Shown: positions 17,702-26,981 of the stretch, in pieces
Layout: every line of letters starts with the position of its first letter
Numbering within the stretch: the stretch's first letter is position 1
Origin: Paracoccaceae bacterium
Lineage (GTDB): Bacteria; Pseudomonadota; Alphaproteobacteria; Rhodobacterales; Rhodobacteraceae
Length of the DNA: 64,000 bases
NCBI GenBank assembly: GCA_027486345.1
Contig: JAIXPH010000036.1
Location: 124,001 to 188,000 of the forward strand
Direction of reading: 5' to 3'
Made by a program: the position numbers and the translations under genes
The notes under the pieces: generated by a model
Database searches by the model: none
The model's input: only the letters and a program-made list of their open reading frames with translations
Told to the model about the DNA's origin: nothing

Positions 17702-18919
17702 ATGACAGATATGATCGCCCCCTCCGACGCCCAGGCCAAACGCAACGTCCTTGTCCTTGTAGGCGCGCAGGCGGTGCTGGGCGCGCAGATGCCGATGATC
17801 TTCACCATCGCGGGTCTGGCGGGACAGGGTCTTGCGCCCAATGCCTGTCTTGCGACGCTGCCGATCACCTGCATGGTGGTGGGTTCGATGCTGACGGCCA
17901 CACCGATTTCGGCCTTCATGCAAAAGCACGGCCGCCGCGCGGGCTTTGTCGCCGGGGCCGTGGGCGGAGCCATCGGGGCCGCCGTGGGGGCGCTGGGGCT
18001 TTATGTCGGGTCCTTCGCGCTGTTCTGCATCGGCGCGGTTCTGTCGGGCATCTACATGTCGGCGCAGGGCTTTTACCGCTTTGCCGCTGCGGATACAGCA
18101 TCGGATGCCTTCCGGCCCAAGGCCATCTCCTGGGTCATGGCGGGGGGATTGCTGTCCGCCGTGCTTGGCCCGCAACTGGTGAAGACCACGGCGGATGCGA
18201 TGGTGGTGCCGTTTCTGGGCACCTATCTTGCGGTGATCGGGCTGAACGTGGTGGGGGTGTTCCTGTTCTTTGGCCTGTCGATCCCGAAACCCCGCCCCCC
18301 GGTCGCCGGGGCCGCCACCGGGCGCACGCGCGGCCAGATGATCCGCACCCCGCGCATTGCCGTCGCCATGATCTGCGCCACGGTATCCTATGCGCTGATG
18401 AACCTTGTGATGACCTCCTCGCCGCTGGCGGTGGTGGGCTGCGGCTTCACCAAGGGCAATGCGGCGGACATCGTCACCGCCCATGTGCTGGCGATGTATG
18501 CGCCGTCGTTCTTTACCGGCCACCTGATCGCCCGCTTTGGGACCGAGCGGATCGTGGCCTTGGGTCTGGTGATTCTGGCGGGGGCCGGAGCGGTCGCCCT
18601 GATGGGGTTTGAGCTGACCCATTTCTTCGCCGCGATGATGCTTCTGGGTCTTGGCTGGAACTTCGGCTTCATCGGCGCGACCACGATGCTGGCTCAGGAA
18701 CCGAGTGCCGTGGAAAAGGGCCGCTTGCAGGGGCTGAACGATCTGGTGGTGTTCGGTGGTGTCACGCTGGCCTCGCTGTCCTCGGGCGGGTTGATGAATT
18801 GCGCGGGCGGATCGGTGCAGCACGGCTGGCAGACGGTCAACCTTGCCATGCTGCCCCTGATCACGCTGGCCGGGGCCGCGCTGGTCTGGCTGGCGCTGCG
18901 TCCCAAGGAAACGCGCTGA
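17702..18919 (+). CDS. MFS transporter
   Basis: 405 residues with about 12 hydrophobic segments and a conserved RFGTERIVALGL loop in the second half. It is an inner-membrane major facilitator of unknown substrate. Family resemblance is to the YdhP/YnfM-like drug and metabolite permeases, but this is weak. Its ATG lies 88 bp from the divergent glycosylase start. It ends 4 bp from the convergent Hint protein. Confidence 0.85.
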   Translation: MTDMIAPSDAQAKRNVLVLVGAQAVLGAQMPMIFTIAGLAGQGLAPNACLATLPITCMVVGSMLTATPISAFMQKHGRRAGFVAGAVGGAIGAAVGALGLYVGSFALFCIGAVLSGIYMSAQGFYRFAAADTASDAFRPKAISWVMAGGLLSAVLGPQLVKTTADAMVVPFLGTYLAVIGLNVVGVFLFFGLSIPKPRPPVAGAATGRTRGQMIRTPRIAVAMICATVSYALMNLVMTSSPLAVVGCGFTKGNAADIVTAHVLAMYAPSFFTGHLIARFGTERIVALGLVILAGAGAVALMGFELTHFFAAMMLLGLGWNFGFIGATTMLAQEPSAVEKGRLQGLNDLVVFGGVTLASLSSGGLMNCAGGSVQHGWQTVNLAMLPLITLAGAALVWLALRPKETR

Positions 18920-18923
18920 CGCG

Positions 18924-19913
18924 TCAGGCCACCCGCGCCGTCGGCAGATGATGCGTGACGGGACGCGCGCCCTGATCCAGCAGAACCCGCGCCTCCGCCC
19001 GCGTGACCAAGGGCAACGCCGCGCGTCGGGAGTGATGCGGAAAGCGGCTGCCCAGATCGGCCAGCACCTCGGCATCCCCCTGATCGGCACCGTCGCTGGC
19101 CAAGGCAATCGCCGCCATCGGGCCGAGCAGAAGGCTCTCCGCCTCAAGCCCTTCGGCCAAGAGGATGGCGTGGCGGTCGGTCAGGACATGCACATAGTCG
19201 CGCGCGCCGACCGGCTCCAGCCGCGCCAGGCCCGCCTCGGCCAGACACAGCGCCGGGGCGAGGACCTCGGCCACGCCGAAGAACATCTCGACCGCCGCAC
19301 CCGACAGCGTGATGCGGTGCTGCTGCGACAGGCCTGCGCCCGCCTCTGTCCGCACCGCCCAGAGCCCGCGATGGCTGCGCATCGCCAAGGCGGGGCGCAG
19401 GGTAGCCAGCACGGTGACCGGCCTGCCGTCACGGTCCATCAGGCGATCCCCCGCCGCCACCTGCCCCGCCGCGATCCACCCCCATGGCGTGGCAAGGCGG
19501 GTGTCGGCCAGAAAGCACAAAGGCCCCTTGGTGGAGTTGTTGTAGCCGACCGGATCAATGTCGATCACCATCGCGATCATGCCTGTCGCCCACGGGATGC
19601 CGTCGGGATAGAGCAGCGACAAGGACCCGCTCAGGCTGTTGCGCACCAGAATGGCATCGACCCGGGTGCCGGTGGGAATGACAAGCCCAAAGACGCTGAT
19701 CCCCGGCTGCACCCAGCCGGACCCCACCACCTCCCATGTGCCACCGCCGATGGACAGGTCTTCGCCAACATAGAATTTGTCATTGCCGGTGGTGAAACTG
19801 ACGCTGTTGATGCCGCCGAAGAAGCTCAGGAACAGGGTCTGCTGCGCCGACAGGAAGTTCAGCGACAGGAGAGAGCCGAGGTAGCTTTGCATCGACATCG
19901 AATAGGTTGGCAT
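18924..19913 (-). CDS. Hint-domain protein
   Basis: 329 residues from ATG 19913, which is preceded by AAGGAC. The N-terminal 130 residues are Gly/Ser/Val-rich and probably beta-structured, with no clear signal peptide. A Hint domain starts at Cys133 (CFLADTRLATPWGWIAAGQV) and continues through VAAGDRLMDRDG, QQHRITLSGAA and DYVHVLTDRHAILLAEGLE. Hint modules of hedgehog/intein type are common in Rhodobacteraceae exoproteins and can self-cleave at the first Cys. Cleavage here is only inferred. A frame start 24 bp upstream lacks a ribosome site. Confidence 0.85.
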   Translation of the reverse strand: MPTYSMSMQSYLGSLLSLNFLSAQQTLFLSFFGGINSVSFTTGNDKFYVGEDLSIGGGTWEVVGSGWVQPGISVFGLVIPTGTRVDAILVRNSLSGSLSLLYPDGIPWATGMIAMVIDIDPVGYNNSTKGPLCFLADTRLATPWGWIAAGQVAAGDRLMDRDGRPVTVLATLRPALAMRSHRGLWAVRTEAGAGLSQQHRITLSGAAVEMFFGVAEVLAPALCLAEAGLARLEPVGARDYVHVLTDRHAILLAEGLEAESLLLGPMAAIALASDGADQGDAEVLADLGSRFPHHSRRAALPLVTRAEARVLLDQGARPVTHHLPTARVA

Positions 19914-20019
19914 CAAATGTCCTTCCACGCCGCGCAAACAGGAGCGGTTGGGGACATCTGGTAACCACTGTTTCAGGCCAAGCTGTGACCCGTGCGGGGC
20001 AAAGGTCGGACTGAGACGG

Positions 20020-20784
20020 TCAGATCCGCCCGAAGGCCGCCTTCAAAAGGCCCCAACGGCGGGTGAATTCCGACACCTCCATCGCCCCGTCCGCCACGCG
20101 CTGGGGTTCATGCACCACCTGCGCCAGCAAGGGCGCGGCCATGTGGCAGGCGATCAGCGCCGGACGCGCGGCGGCGGGAACCTTGCCCCGCCCTGCGGCC
20201 AGACGGTCCAGCCCACGCTGCGCCAATGCCGCCACGGCCTCGGGTCGGCCATCGAGCAGCGGGATACGCCCCCGCGACTCCAGTTCCGGCACGGCGCGCA
20301 GAAAATTGGCCAGACCCATTGCCCAGCCATAGGCGCGCACGGCTGCCTCAGTCCCCGGCCCTGCCCCAAGTGCCTGCGCTGAGGCCCAGGTCAGGCCAGC
20401 GGCGGTATCCTCCAGATAGGCATCCAGCGCCGCCTCATCCGCAAAGGCATCGGTGTAGATGTCCCAGCGGCGCGCCTCGGCCATGCGGTCCAGCACGGCG
20501 GCATCGACACGGCCCTGACCGATCATCGCCGACAACGGCCCCGCCACCTCATGCGCGCGGGCGGGTTTGCCGGCCGCCGCCTCGGCCACGATGTCGCGCC
20601 ACCATTGCAACCGCATCTCGGCGATCATCGGCTCCTTGGTGACCCAAGGCGCGCGGGCAATCTCGAGGTTATAGGCGTAAAGTACCGCCAAGGCCCCCCG
20701 CGCCGCCACAGGGGCCGCCATCAGCGCGGCAAAGCGCTCCGGGTCGCCGCGTTCCACTAGCGCGGCGCAGGCATCGACACTCAT
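20020..20784 (-). CDS. Squalene/phytoene synthase family protein
   Basis: 254 residues, all helical, with DPERFAALMAAPVAARGALAV and EMRLQWWRDIV. The aspartate-rich DxxxD pairs of true squalene/phytoene synthases are not convincingly present. It therefore resembles the NDUFAF6-like subgroup (complex I assembly in mitochondria) more than a carotenoid enzyme, and a catalytic role is doubtful. Its ATG overlaps the cimA stop by 4 nt, so it is translated with citramalate synthase. Confidence 0.8.
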   Translation of the reverse strand: MSVDACAALVERGDPERFAALMAAPVAARGALAVLYAYNLEIARAPWVTKEPMIAEMRLQWWRDIVAEAAAGKPARAHEVAGPLSAMIGQGRVDAAVLDRMAEARRWDIYTDAFADEAALDAYLEDTAAGLTWASAQALGAGPGTEAAVRAYGWAMGLANFLRAVPELESRGRIPLLDGRPEAVAALAQRGLDRLAAGRGKVPAAARPALIACHMAAPLLAQVVHEPQRVADGAMEVSEFTRRWGLLKAAFGRI

Positions 20785-22415
20785 GCCACAGGCACCGGAA
20801 CGGGGGTCTTGATGTCGCGGATCAGCTTCCAGTTGATCGCATCCAGCAGCGCCTCGAAACTGGCGTCCACGATATTGGCGCTGACGCCGACAGTGGACCA
20901 GCGCCGCCCGGCGGAATCCTCGGAGTCGATGATGACCCGTGTCACCGCCTCTGTCCCGCCTTGTGTGATGCGCACCTTGAAATCCACCAGCTTCATGTCG
21001 TCGATGCAGGCCTGATAGGGGCCAAGGTCCTTGCCCAAGGCTTTGGCAAGCGCATTCACCGGCCCCCGGTCGGTCCCCGTCTCATCCATCGACTCCGAGA
21101 CCGACAGCATCTTCGCCTCGCCGATCTTCACCACCACCACGGCCTCGGACAGGCTGACCATCTGGTTGTACTTGTTCTTGCGCCGCTCCACCGTCACGCG
21201 GTAGCGCTTGACCTCAAAGAATTCGGGCAAGAGGCCCAGTTCCGCCCGTGCCACCAGCTCAAAGCTCGCCTGTGCGCCGTCATAGGCATAGCCCTGATCC
21301 TCGCGCTCCTTGATGACATCCAGAATGCGGCCCAGACGCGGGTCCTTGGCCTCAACGGCAATCCCCGCCGCCGCCAGCCGCATCCGCAGGTTGGATTGCC
21401 CCGCCTGATTGGACATCGGAATGACCCGCTCATTGCCGACCAGCGCAGGGTCCACATGCTCATAGGTCATGGGGTCCTTCAGGATGGCAGATGCATGCAG
21501 CCCCGCTTTGTGGGCAAAGGCCGAGGCCCCGACATAGGGCGCCGCCCGCATCGGCACGCGGTTCAGGATGTCGTCCAGTTGGCGAGAGGTTTTCAAGAGC
21601 CCCGCCAAAGCCTCCTGCGTCACGCCGGTGTCAAAACGGCTGGCAAAGGGCTCTTTCAACAGCAGCGTCGGGATGATCGTCGTCAGATTGGCATTGCCAC
21701 AGCGCTCGCCCAACCCGTTCAGCGTGCCCTGGATCTGCCGACAGCCCGCCAGCACGGCGGCCAGCGAATTGGCCACGGCATGGCCGGTGTCATCATGGCA
21801 ATGGATGCCCAGACGGTCGCCGGGGATGCCAGAGGCGATGACCTCGGCCACGATGCGCCCCACCTCGGCGGGCAAAGTGCCGCCATTGGTGTCACAGAGC
21901 ACGATCCACCGCGCCCCGGCCTCCAAGGCCGTGCGCAGACAGGCCAGCGCAAACTCCGGATGGGCGCGGTAGCCGTCAAAGAAATGCTCGGCATCGAACA
22001 GTGCCTCGCGCCCCTTCCTCACGCAATGCGCGATGCTGGTGCCGATGGCATCAAGGTTTTCGTCCAGGGTCGCGCCAAGGGCGGTGCGCACATGGAAATC
22101 ATGGGTCTTGCCCACCAGACAGACCGCGGGCGTCCCGGCATCCAAGACAGCTGCCAGCACATCGTCATTCTCGGCCGACCGCCCGATCCGCTTGGTCATG
22201 CCAAAGGCGGTCATCTGCGCCCGCGTCTGCGGTGCATGGGCGAAAAACTCGCTGTCGGTCGGATTGGCCCCCGGCCAGCCGCCTTCGATGTAATCCACGC
22301 CCAAGGCATCCAGCGCCCGCGCGATCACCTGCTTTTCAGCGGTGGAGAACTGCACACCCTGCGTCTGCTGCCCATCGCGCAGCGTGGTGTCGAAAAGGTA
22401 AAGCCGCTCACGCAT
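20781..22415 (-). CDS. cimA: (R)-citramalate synthase
   Basis: 544 residues from ATG 22415 (MRERLYLFDTTLRDGQQTQG). The DTTLRDG motif, the metal-binding IHCHDDTGHAVANS and the C-terminal LeuA-type regulatory domain identify an HMGL-like condensing enzyme. Its overall length and IEGGWPGANPTD match citramalate synthase, which condenses pyruvate and acetyl-CoA for threonine-independent isoleucine synthesis. A longer frame to 22613 would run through the repeat and palindromes and is rejected. It is downstream of cysS on the same strand. Confidence 0.92.
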   Translation of the reverse strand: MRERLYLFDTTLRDGQQTQGVQFSTAEKQVIARALDALGVDYIEGGWPGANPTDSEFFAHAPQTRAQMTAFGMTKRIGRSAENDDVLAAVLDAGTPAVCLVGKTHDFHVRTALGATLDENLDAIGTSIAHCVRKGREALFDAEHFFDGYRAHPEFALACLRTALEAGARWIVLCDTNGGTLPAEVGRIVAEVIASGIPGDRLGIHCHDDTGHAVANSLAAVLAGCRQIQGTLNGLGERCGNANLTTIIPTLLLKEPFASRFDTGVTQEALAGLLKTSRQLDDILNRVPMRAAPYVGASAFAHKAGLHASAILKDPMTYEHVDPALVGNERVIPMSNQAGQSNLRMRLAAAGIAVEAKDPRLGRILDVIKEREDQGYAYDGAQASFELVARAELGLLPEFFEVKRYRVTVERRKNKYNQMVSLSEAVVVVKIGEAKMLSVSESMDETGTDRGPVNALAKALGKDLGPYQACIDDMKLVDFKVRITQGGTEAVTRVIIDSEDSAGRRWSTVGVSANIVDASFEALLDAINWKLIRDIKTPVPVPVA

Positions 22416-22441
22416 CACAGACCCTGCCCTTCCCCGTTGCT

Positions 22442-22494
22442 CAAATATCCTCGGGGGGTGAGGCCGCAGGCCGAGGGGGGCAGACAGCCCCCCT
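22442..22494 (-). repeat. Dispersed two-hairpin intergenic repeat, copy 1
   Basis: CAAATATCC-TCGGGGGGTGAG, then hairpin 1 (GGCC-GCA-GGCC), then hairpin 2 (GGGGGGC at 22475-22481, loop AGACA, GCCCCCC at 22487-22493). It shares its layout with 28287-28342 and its core with 55954-56005. Confidence 0.6.
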
Positions 22495-22536
22495 GCGCCC
22501 CTTGCCCAAAGCGCGCCGCCACCGGAGGCATCCCAC

Positions 22537-22556
22537 AAATTCCTTCGAAGGAATTT
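22537..22556. repeat. Perfect 20-bp palindrome
   Basis: AAATTCCTTCGAAGGAATTT is self-complementary over its whole length, centred on TTCGAA. It directly abuts the next palindrome. It lies downstream of cysS on the minus strand and may act as a terminator or as processed RNA hairpin. Confidence 0.7.
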
Positions 22557-22580
22557 GCAATTTTCTTCGAAGAAAATTGC
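22557..22580. repeat. Perfect 24-bp palindrome
   Basis: Self-complementary with arms of 12 bp (GCAATTTTCTTC and its complement) centred at 22568/22569. It begins 1 bp after the cysS stop. With the neighbouring palindrome it forms two stacked UUCGAA-capped hairpins in RNA, and its A/U-rich arms could supply the U tract of a terminator. Confidence 0.7.
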
Positions 22581-22581
22581 G

Positions 22582-24003
22582 TCACAGCAGCCCCTCCAGA
22601 CGCGCGGCGTCAAAGCCCGGACCGGGCAGCAATTCTACCCCTGCCTTGGACATCCGCACCTCGACCCCCGCCGCCAGCAACGCCGCCTTCATCGCATCGA
22701 CCGGGGCGAAGTCCTTGGCCTGCATCGCCGCCTCGCGCAGGGCGGCCAAGCGCGCGGCATAGGGAAGGAGCAGTTTCAGTGCGTCTTGCTTCCGGTCTAT
22801 CCGTGTTTCCAACTGCTCAAAGCTGAGGATACCAAGAAAATCTAGGTTTCTGGCCAACTCGTTATAGCGCGCCGCATTAGCCAAGCCCTCAAGTGCGACC
22901 AGTGCCGCATGGGTATTCATGTCATCTGCGAGCGCCGCAATAATTGCGTCATCAGGCGCAAGTTCGCGGGCAATTTGAAGGTTAGCAAATTGCCCAATCA
23001 ACCTCACAAAATCATCGAGTTTTGATGAAGCACCAGCCGCCTTCTCCGCCGTCCAGTCCATCGGACGCCCATAATGCGTGCCCAGAAACACCAGACGGAC
23101 CACTTCCCCCGGCACGCCCTGATCCAGCAGATCCCGCACGGTGAAGAAGTTGCCCAAGGACTTGGACATCTTCTTGCCTTCCACCTGCAACATCTCGTTG
23201 TGCATCCAGACGCGGGCGAAATCGGCCTCCGGGTGGGCGCAGCAGCTTTGGGCGATCTCGTTCTCATGGTGGGGGAATTGCAGATCGATGCCGCCGCCGT
23301 GGATGTCGAAACTTGGCCCCAGAAGTTCCAAGGACATGGCCGAGCATTCGATGTGCCAGCCGGGCCGCCCCCGGCCCCAGGGCGAATCCCAACCGGGCAG
23401 ATTCTCATCCGACGGTTTCCACAGCACGAAATCCATCGGGTCGCGCTTGTAGGGGGCCACCTCCACCCGCGCGCCCGCGATCATGTCATCGACCGACCGC
23501 CCCGAGAGTCGCCCATAGTCGGGATAGGAACGGACATCGAACAGAACGTGACCATCCACGGAATAGGCATAGCCCTTGGCGATCAACCCTTCGATCATGC
23601 CGATCATCGCGCCGATATAGGCCGTGGCGCGCGGTTCCACGTCGGGCCGCAGCGCCCCCAGCGCGTCCATATCGGCATGATACCAGCCGATGGTTTCTTC
23701 GGTCCGTTCGGCGATCAATGCCTCCAGCGTGCCCGCAGCCCCGGCCTGCTGCCGCGCAAGGGCAGTGGCGTTGATCTTGTCATCCACGTCGGTGAAGTTG
23801 CGCACATAGGTGACCTTGCCGCCATACACATGGCGCAGCAGGCGATAGAGTGTGTCGAACACCACCACGGGCCGGGCATTGCCCAGATGCGCGCGGTCAT
23901 AGACGGTTGGACCGCAGACATACATCCGCACGTTTTCGGGGTCGATCGGGGTAAAGACCTCTTTCGCGCGGGTCTTTGCATTGTGCAGGCGGATGGTCAC
24001 CAT
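22582..24003 (-). CDS. cysS: Cysteinyl-tRNA synthetase
   Basis: 473 residues. [16 protein letters not shown] contains the HIGH-like HLGN; zinc ligands include Cys in YVCGPTVY and [20 protein letters not shown] is the class I KMSKS loop. It charges tRNA-Cys. Roughly 22.78-23.03 kb, coding for the region after the KMSKS loop, is clearly richer in A/T (about 45-50% GC in the lines I counted) than the rest, though the frame stays open. The gene is followed by two perfect palindromes. Confidence 0.95.
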   Translation of the reverse strand: MVTIRLHNAKTRAKEVFTPIDPENVRMYVCGPTVYDRAHLGNARPVVVFDTLYRLLRHVYGGKVTYVRNFTDVDDKINATALARQQAGAAGTLEALIAERTEETIGWYHADMDALGALRPDVEPRATAYIGAMIGMIEGLIAKGYAYSVDGHVLFDVRSYPDYGRLSGRSVDDMIAGARVEVAPYKRDPMDFVLWKPSDENLPGWDSPWGRGRPGWHIECSAMSLELLGPSFDIHGGGIDLQFPHHENEIAQSCCAHPEADFARVWMHNEMLQVEGKKMSKSLGNFFTVRDLLDQGVPGEVVRLVFLGTHYGRPMDWTAEKAAGASSKLDDFVRLIGQFANLQIARELAPDDAIIAALADDMNTHAALVALEGLANAARYNELARNLDFLGILSFEQLETRIDRKQDALKLLLPYAARLAALREAAMQAKDFAPVDAMKAALLAAGVEVRMSKAGVELLPGPGFDAARLEGLL

Positions 24004-24207
24004 GTCGCGTCGTCCCTCAAGTCCCTGTCCTCGGCCCTGCCGTCTCCCGGCGCGGGTCTAGCAACTTCATCCGGTCTTGGGAATGACGATGACAGCCCGC
24101 GCGACCCATGGTCAGCGGGGGATACAGCCGATGCGGATGCGCCGTTCTTGTGTCATGGCGACAGCGATACCGGCAAATCCCGCCACAGCCAAGCGGGATT
24201 CCCATGC

Positions 24208-24240
24208 AAAAGGGGCGGGACTCTTGGCCCCGCCCCCTTT
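24208..24240 (-). terminator. Intrinsic terminator after the outer-membrane protein gene
   Basis: GGGGCGGG (24212-24219) pairs with CCCGCCCC (24229-24236). Leftward transcription meets TTTTGC after the stem. It lies 22 bp beyond the stop. Confidence 0.8.
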
Positions 24241-24262
24241 CCCGTGGTCTCGCCGCGTGCGG

Positions 24263-24856
24263 TCAGAACGCGAAGGACACGCGGGCCTGAACCAAGGTCG
24301 TGTCCAGCGATCCGGCGGGCACATCGTCGAATTCATGCTTCAGGACCTGGCCGCCCAGCGTCATGGTGTCAGAGAGGGCGTAATCCATGCCCACCCCGTA
24401 GAACGATCCGTCCTGATCGATGTCGCCACCGATCCGGGCCAGACCCACCGTGCCATAGACCAGCGCTTGCCCCAGATCGGCACCGCCTTGCAGGCCCAGC
24501 CGCCCGATGGAGTCGATGGTTTCGACGTTCAGCGCCCCGAGGTCGATCGAGGCGAAGTCCCAGGCCAGTTCCGCGCCCGCGACAAAAGTGCCGAAGTCCA
24601 TGCGATAGCCCGCGTGCAGGCCGCCGATCATGCCCTCGCCCTGAAACGGATCGGTCGATCCGACCTGACCAAAGCCAAGCTGCGCACCGGCATAGGCCCC
24701 GCCCCAATCATTTCCGACGGGCATCGGCGCCGTTTGCATCACGGGGACGGCCACCGTCGCCTCTTCCGCCACGACCACCGGACCGCCCGCAAAGGCGGGC
24801 GCGGCCACGGCGCCAGCGGCAAGGCCAAAGAGCGCCATCGTTGCTAGTTTCTTCAT
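24263..24856 (-). CDS. Outer-membrane beta-barrel protein (Omp25/LomR-like)
   Basis: 197 residues from ATG 24856, which has GGAGAA 7 nt upstream. The signal peptide MKKLATMALFGLAAGAVAAP ends near AFA-G. The mature part has alternating Gly/aromatic strands (WGGAYAGAQLGFGQVG, GLHAGYRMDFGTFVAGAELA) and a C-terminal Phe (ARVSFAF), the usual outer-membrane insertion signal. This is the small 8-stranded barrel family of alphaproteobacteria. Its function is unknown. A terminator follows. Confidence 0.85.
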   Translation of the reverse strand: MKKLATMALFGLAAGAVAAPAFAGGPVVVAEEATVAVPVMQTAPMPVGNDWGGAYAGAQLGFGQVGSTDPFQGEGMIGGLHAGYRMDFGTFVAGAELAWDFASIDLGALNVETIDSIGRLGLQGGADLGQALVYGTVGLARIGGDIDQDGSFYGVGMDYALSDTMTLGGQVLKHEFDDVPAGSLDTTLVQARVSFAF

Positions 24857-25091
24857 TCTCTCGTTCTCCTGTTCCAAGGGACACCCCATCGTCACAGGCC
24901 CTCGTTGGGGGCCGGGGCTGTCCACATCGCCACGAGGTGTTTCCCCGCGGACGCGCAAACAACCCGCCGGAGCAGGAAAAGAGCCGTGCGGATTTCCGCA
25001 TCGGCGGGAACCGGCCAGATCGCAGCCGACAGGCGGCAAGTCCTTGCCGAAACACGGGAATGTCCCGAAAACGTGACCGGCGGCCTTGGAA

Positions 25092-26939
25092 CTATTCGCG
25101 TTCGGCCAAGGCCAGCCACTCTTCCTCGGCCTTGGCCAGCGCGCTTTGGCGTTCGGCAATCGCCTCGGTGGCCTTGCGGAATTTGGCGGGTTCCTTGGTG
25201 AACAGATCCGGGGCCGACAGGAACTCGGTCAGCTTGGCGATCTCGGCCTCGAGACGGGCGATGACACCGGGCAGATCGTCCAGCCGCTTGCGTTCGGTGA
25301 AGGAGAGGCCCCCCGCCGTCTTGGCGGCGGACTTGGCGGGCGGCGCGGGATCGGGCCGCGCGGCGGACTTCGGCGCGGGCTTTTCGGCCAGCCGTTCGAT
25401 GGCACGGTCCTCGGCGCGGGTCACGTCGGTGCTGGGCCGTTGGGCGGCATAGTCGGACCAGCCGCCGGGATAGACGGTCGCCCGTCCCTGCCCTTCCAGC
25501 GCCACGGTCGTGGTGGCGACGCGGTCGATGAAGTCCCGGTCGTGACTGACCAGCAAAACGGTGCCGTCGTAATCGCCAAGGATGTCTTGCAACAGGTCCA
25601 GCGTTTCCACATCCAGATCGTTGGTCGGTTCGTCCAGGATCAAGAGGTTCGACGGTTTCGCCATCAGCTTGGCCAGCAGAAGCCGCGCCTTTTCCCCGCC
25701 CGACAGCGATTTGACCGGCGCGCGGGCTTGGCGTTCGTCAAAGAGGAAATCCTTGAGATAGGCCACCGCATGTTTCGGCGTGCCGCGCACCATGACCTGA
25801 TCGGAGTTGCCCGACACCCGCATCGCCGGATCACCGGTCAGGTTGTCCCACAGGCTCGCCTCCGGGTCCAGTTGCGCGCGGGTCTGGTCAAAGACCGCGA
25901 TCTCGAGATTGGTGCCCAGCGTCACGCTGCCGGTATCGGGGGCCAATTCGCCCACGAGCATTTTCAACAGCGTGGTCTTGCCCACCCCGTTCGGGCCGAC
26001 AAAGGCCACCCGGTCGCCGCGCAGCACCCGCAGGTCCAGTCCGCGCAGGATGGTGCGGTCGCCAAAGACCTTGGTGATTCCCTTGGCCTCGATCACGCGC
26101 TTGCCGCTGGTGGTGCCGCTTTCAAACTCCATCGCCGCCGTGCCTTGGCGGCGGATCATCGAGGCGCGTTCATCGCGCAGCGCATAAAGTGCGCGCACCC
26201 GGCCCATGTTGCGCTTGCGGCGGGCCGAGATGCCCTCGACGGCCCATTTCGCCTCGGCCTTGATCTTGCGCTCCAGCTTGTGGCGGGCCTCATCTTCTTC
26301 GGCCCAGACGGTTTCGCGCCATTCCTCAAAGCCTTCAAACCCCGACTCGCGCCGCCGCACCTCGCCCCGGTCGATCCACAGTGTGGCGCGGGTCAGGGCG
26401 CGCAGGAAGGCGCGGTCGTGGGAAATCAGCACAAAGGCGGTGCGGGTGTCGCGCAATTCGGTTTCCAGCCATTCGATGGCTTGAATGTCCAGATGGTTGG
26501 TCGGTTCGTCCAGCAGCATCAGTTCCGGCGCTTCGGCCAAGAGCTTGGCCAAGGCGGCACGGCGGCGTTCCCCGCCAGATGCGGTGGCCACCGGCGTTTC
26601 GGGGCGGAACTTCAACCCTTCGGCCACGACATCGACCTTGTAGCTTTCGCCTTCGGGCAGGGCCGAGGCCGCGAAAGCGCCCAGCGTCTCGAACCCCGAC
26701 AGGTCGGGGTCCTGCTCCATGTAACCGACCGAGATGCCGGGCGGCACCACGCGCAGGCCCTGATCGGGTTCCACCAGCCCGGCCATCACCTTCATCAGGG
26801 TGGATTTGCCAGAGCCGTTGCGCCCCACAAGCGCCACCCGGTCACCGGGTTGGACCACGAGGTCGAGATTGTCGAACACCGGATTGCCGCCGAAGGTCAG
26901 CGAGATGCCGGAAAGCTGAAGAAGGGGTGCGCGTGCCAT
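25092..26939 (-). CDS. ABC-F family ATPase (Uup-like)
   Basis: 615 residues from ATG 26939 (MARAPLLQLSG...). Two ABC domains in tandem: Walker A GRNGSGKST and GPNGVGKTT, signatures ASGGERRR and LSGGEKARL, Walker B LMLLDEPTNHLD and LLILDEPTNDLD. There are no membrane segments. A charged C-terminal coiled coil (ERKRLDDLPGVIARLEAEIA) matches Uup. ABC-F proteins act on ribosomes or, for Uup, on branched DNA intermediates; which applies here cannot be told from sequence. Confidence 0.9.
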   Translation of the reverse strand: MARAPLLQLSGISLTFGGNPVFDNLDLVVQPGDRVALVGRNGSGKSTLMKVMAGLVEPDQGLRVVPPGISVGYMEQDPDLSGFETLGAFAASALPEGESYKVDVVAEGLKFRPETPVATASGGERRRAALAKLLAEAPELMLLDEPTNHLDIQAIEWLETELRDTRTAFVLISHDRAFLRALTRATLWIDRGEVRRRESGFEGFEEWRETVWAEEDEARHKLERKIKAEAKWAVEGISARRKRNMGRVRALYALRDERASMIRRQGTAAMEFESGTTSGKRVIEAKGITKVFGDRTILRGLDLRVLRGDRVAFVGPNGVGKTTLLKMLVGELAPDTGSVTLGTNLEIAVFDQTRAQLDPEASLWDNLTGDPAMRVSGNSDQVMVRGTPKHAVAYLKDFLFDERQARAPVKSLSGGEKARLLLAKLMAKPSNLLILDEPTNDLDVETLDLLQDILGDYDGTVLLVSHDRDFIDRVATTTVALEGQGRATVYPGGWSDYAAQRPSTDVTRAEDRAIERLAEKPAPKSAARPDPAPPAKSAAKTAGGLSFTERKRLDDLPGVIARLEAEIAKLTEFLSAPDLFTKEPAKFRKATEAIAERQSALAKAEEEWLALAERE

Positions 26940-26981
26940 GGCGGCACGGGTATGCGGCAAACGCAGCGGCGTCAACGGGGG

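Noticed and set aside
20020-20784. Carotenoid phytoene synthase (crtB)
   Set aside because: The Asp-rich substrate motifs are not convincing, no carotenoid genes are adjacent, and the gene is coupled to cimA.
24004-24262. Small frames between cysS and the outer-membrane protein, including a short hydrophobic stretch on the minus strand
   Set aside because: No ribosome site or family resemblance, and the interval is largely occupied by the terminator and a second AATCCCGC/GCGGGATT hairpin.
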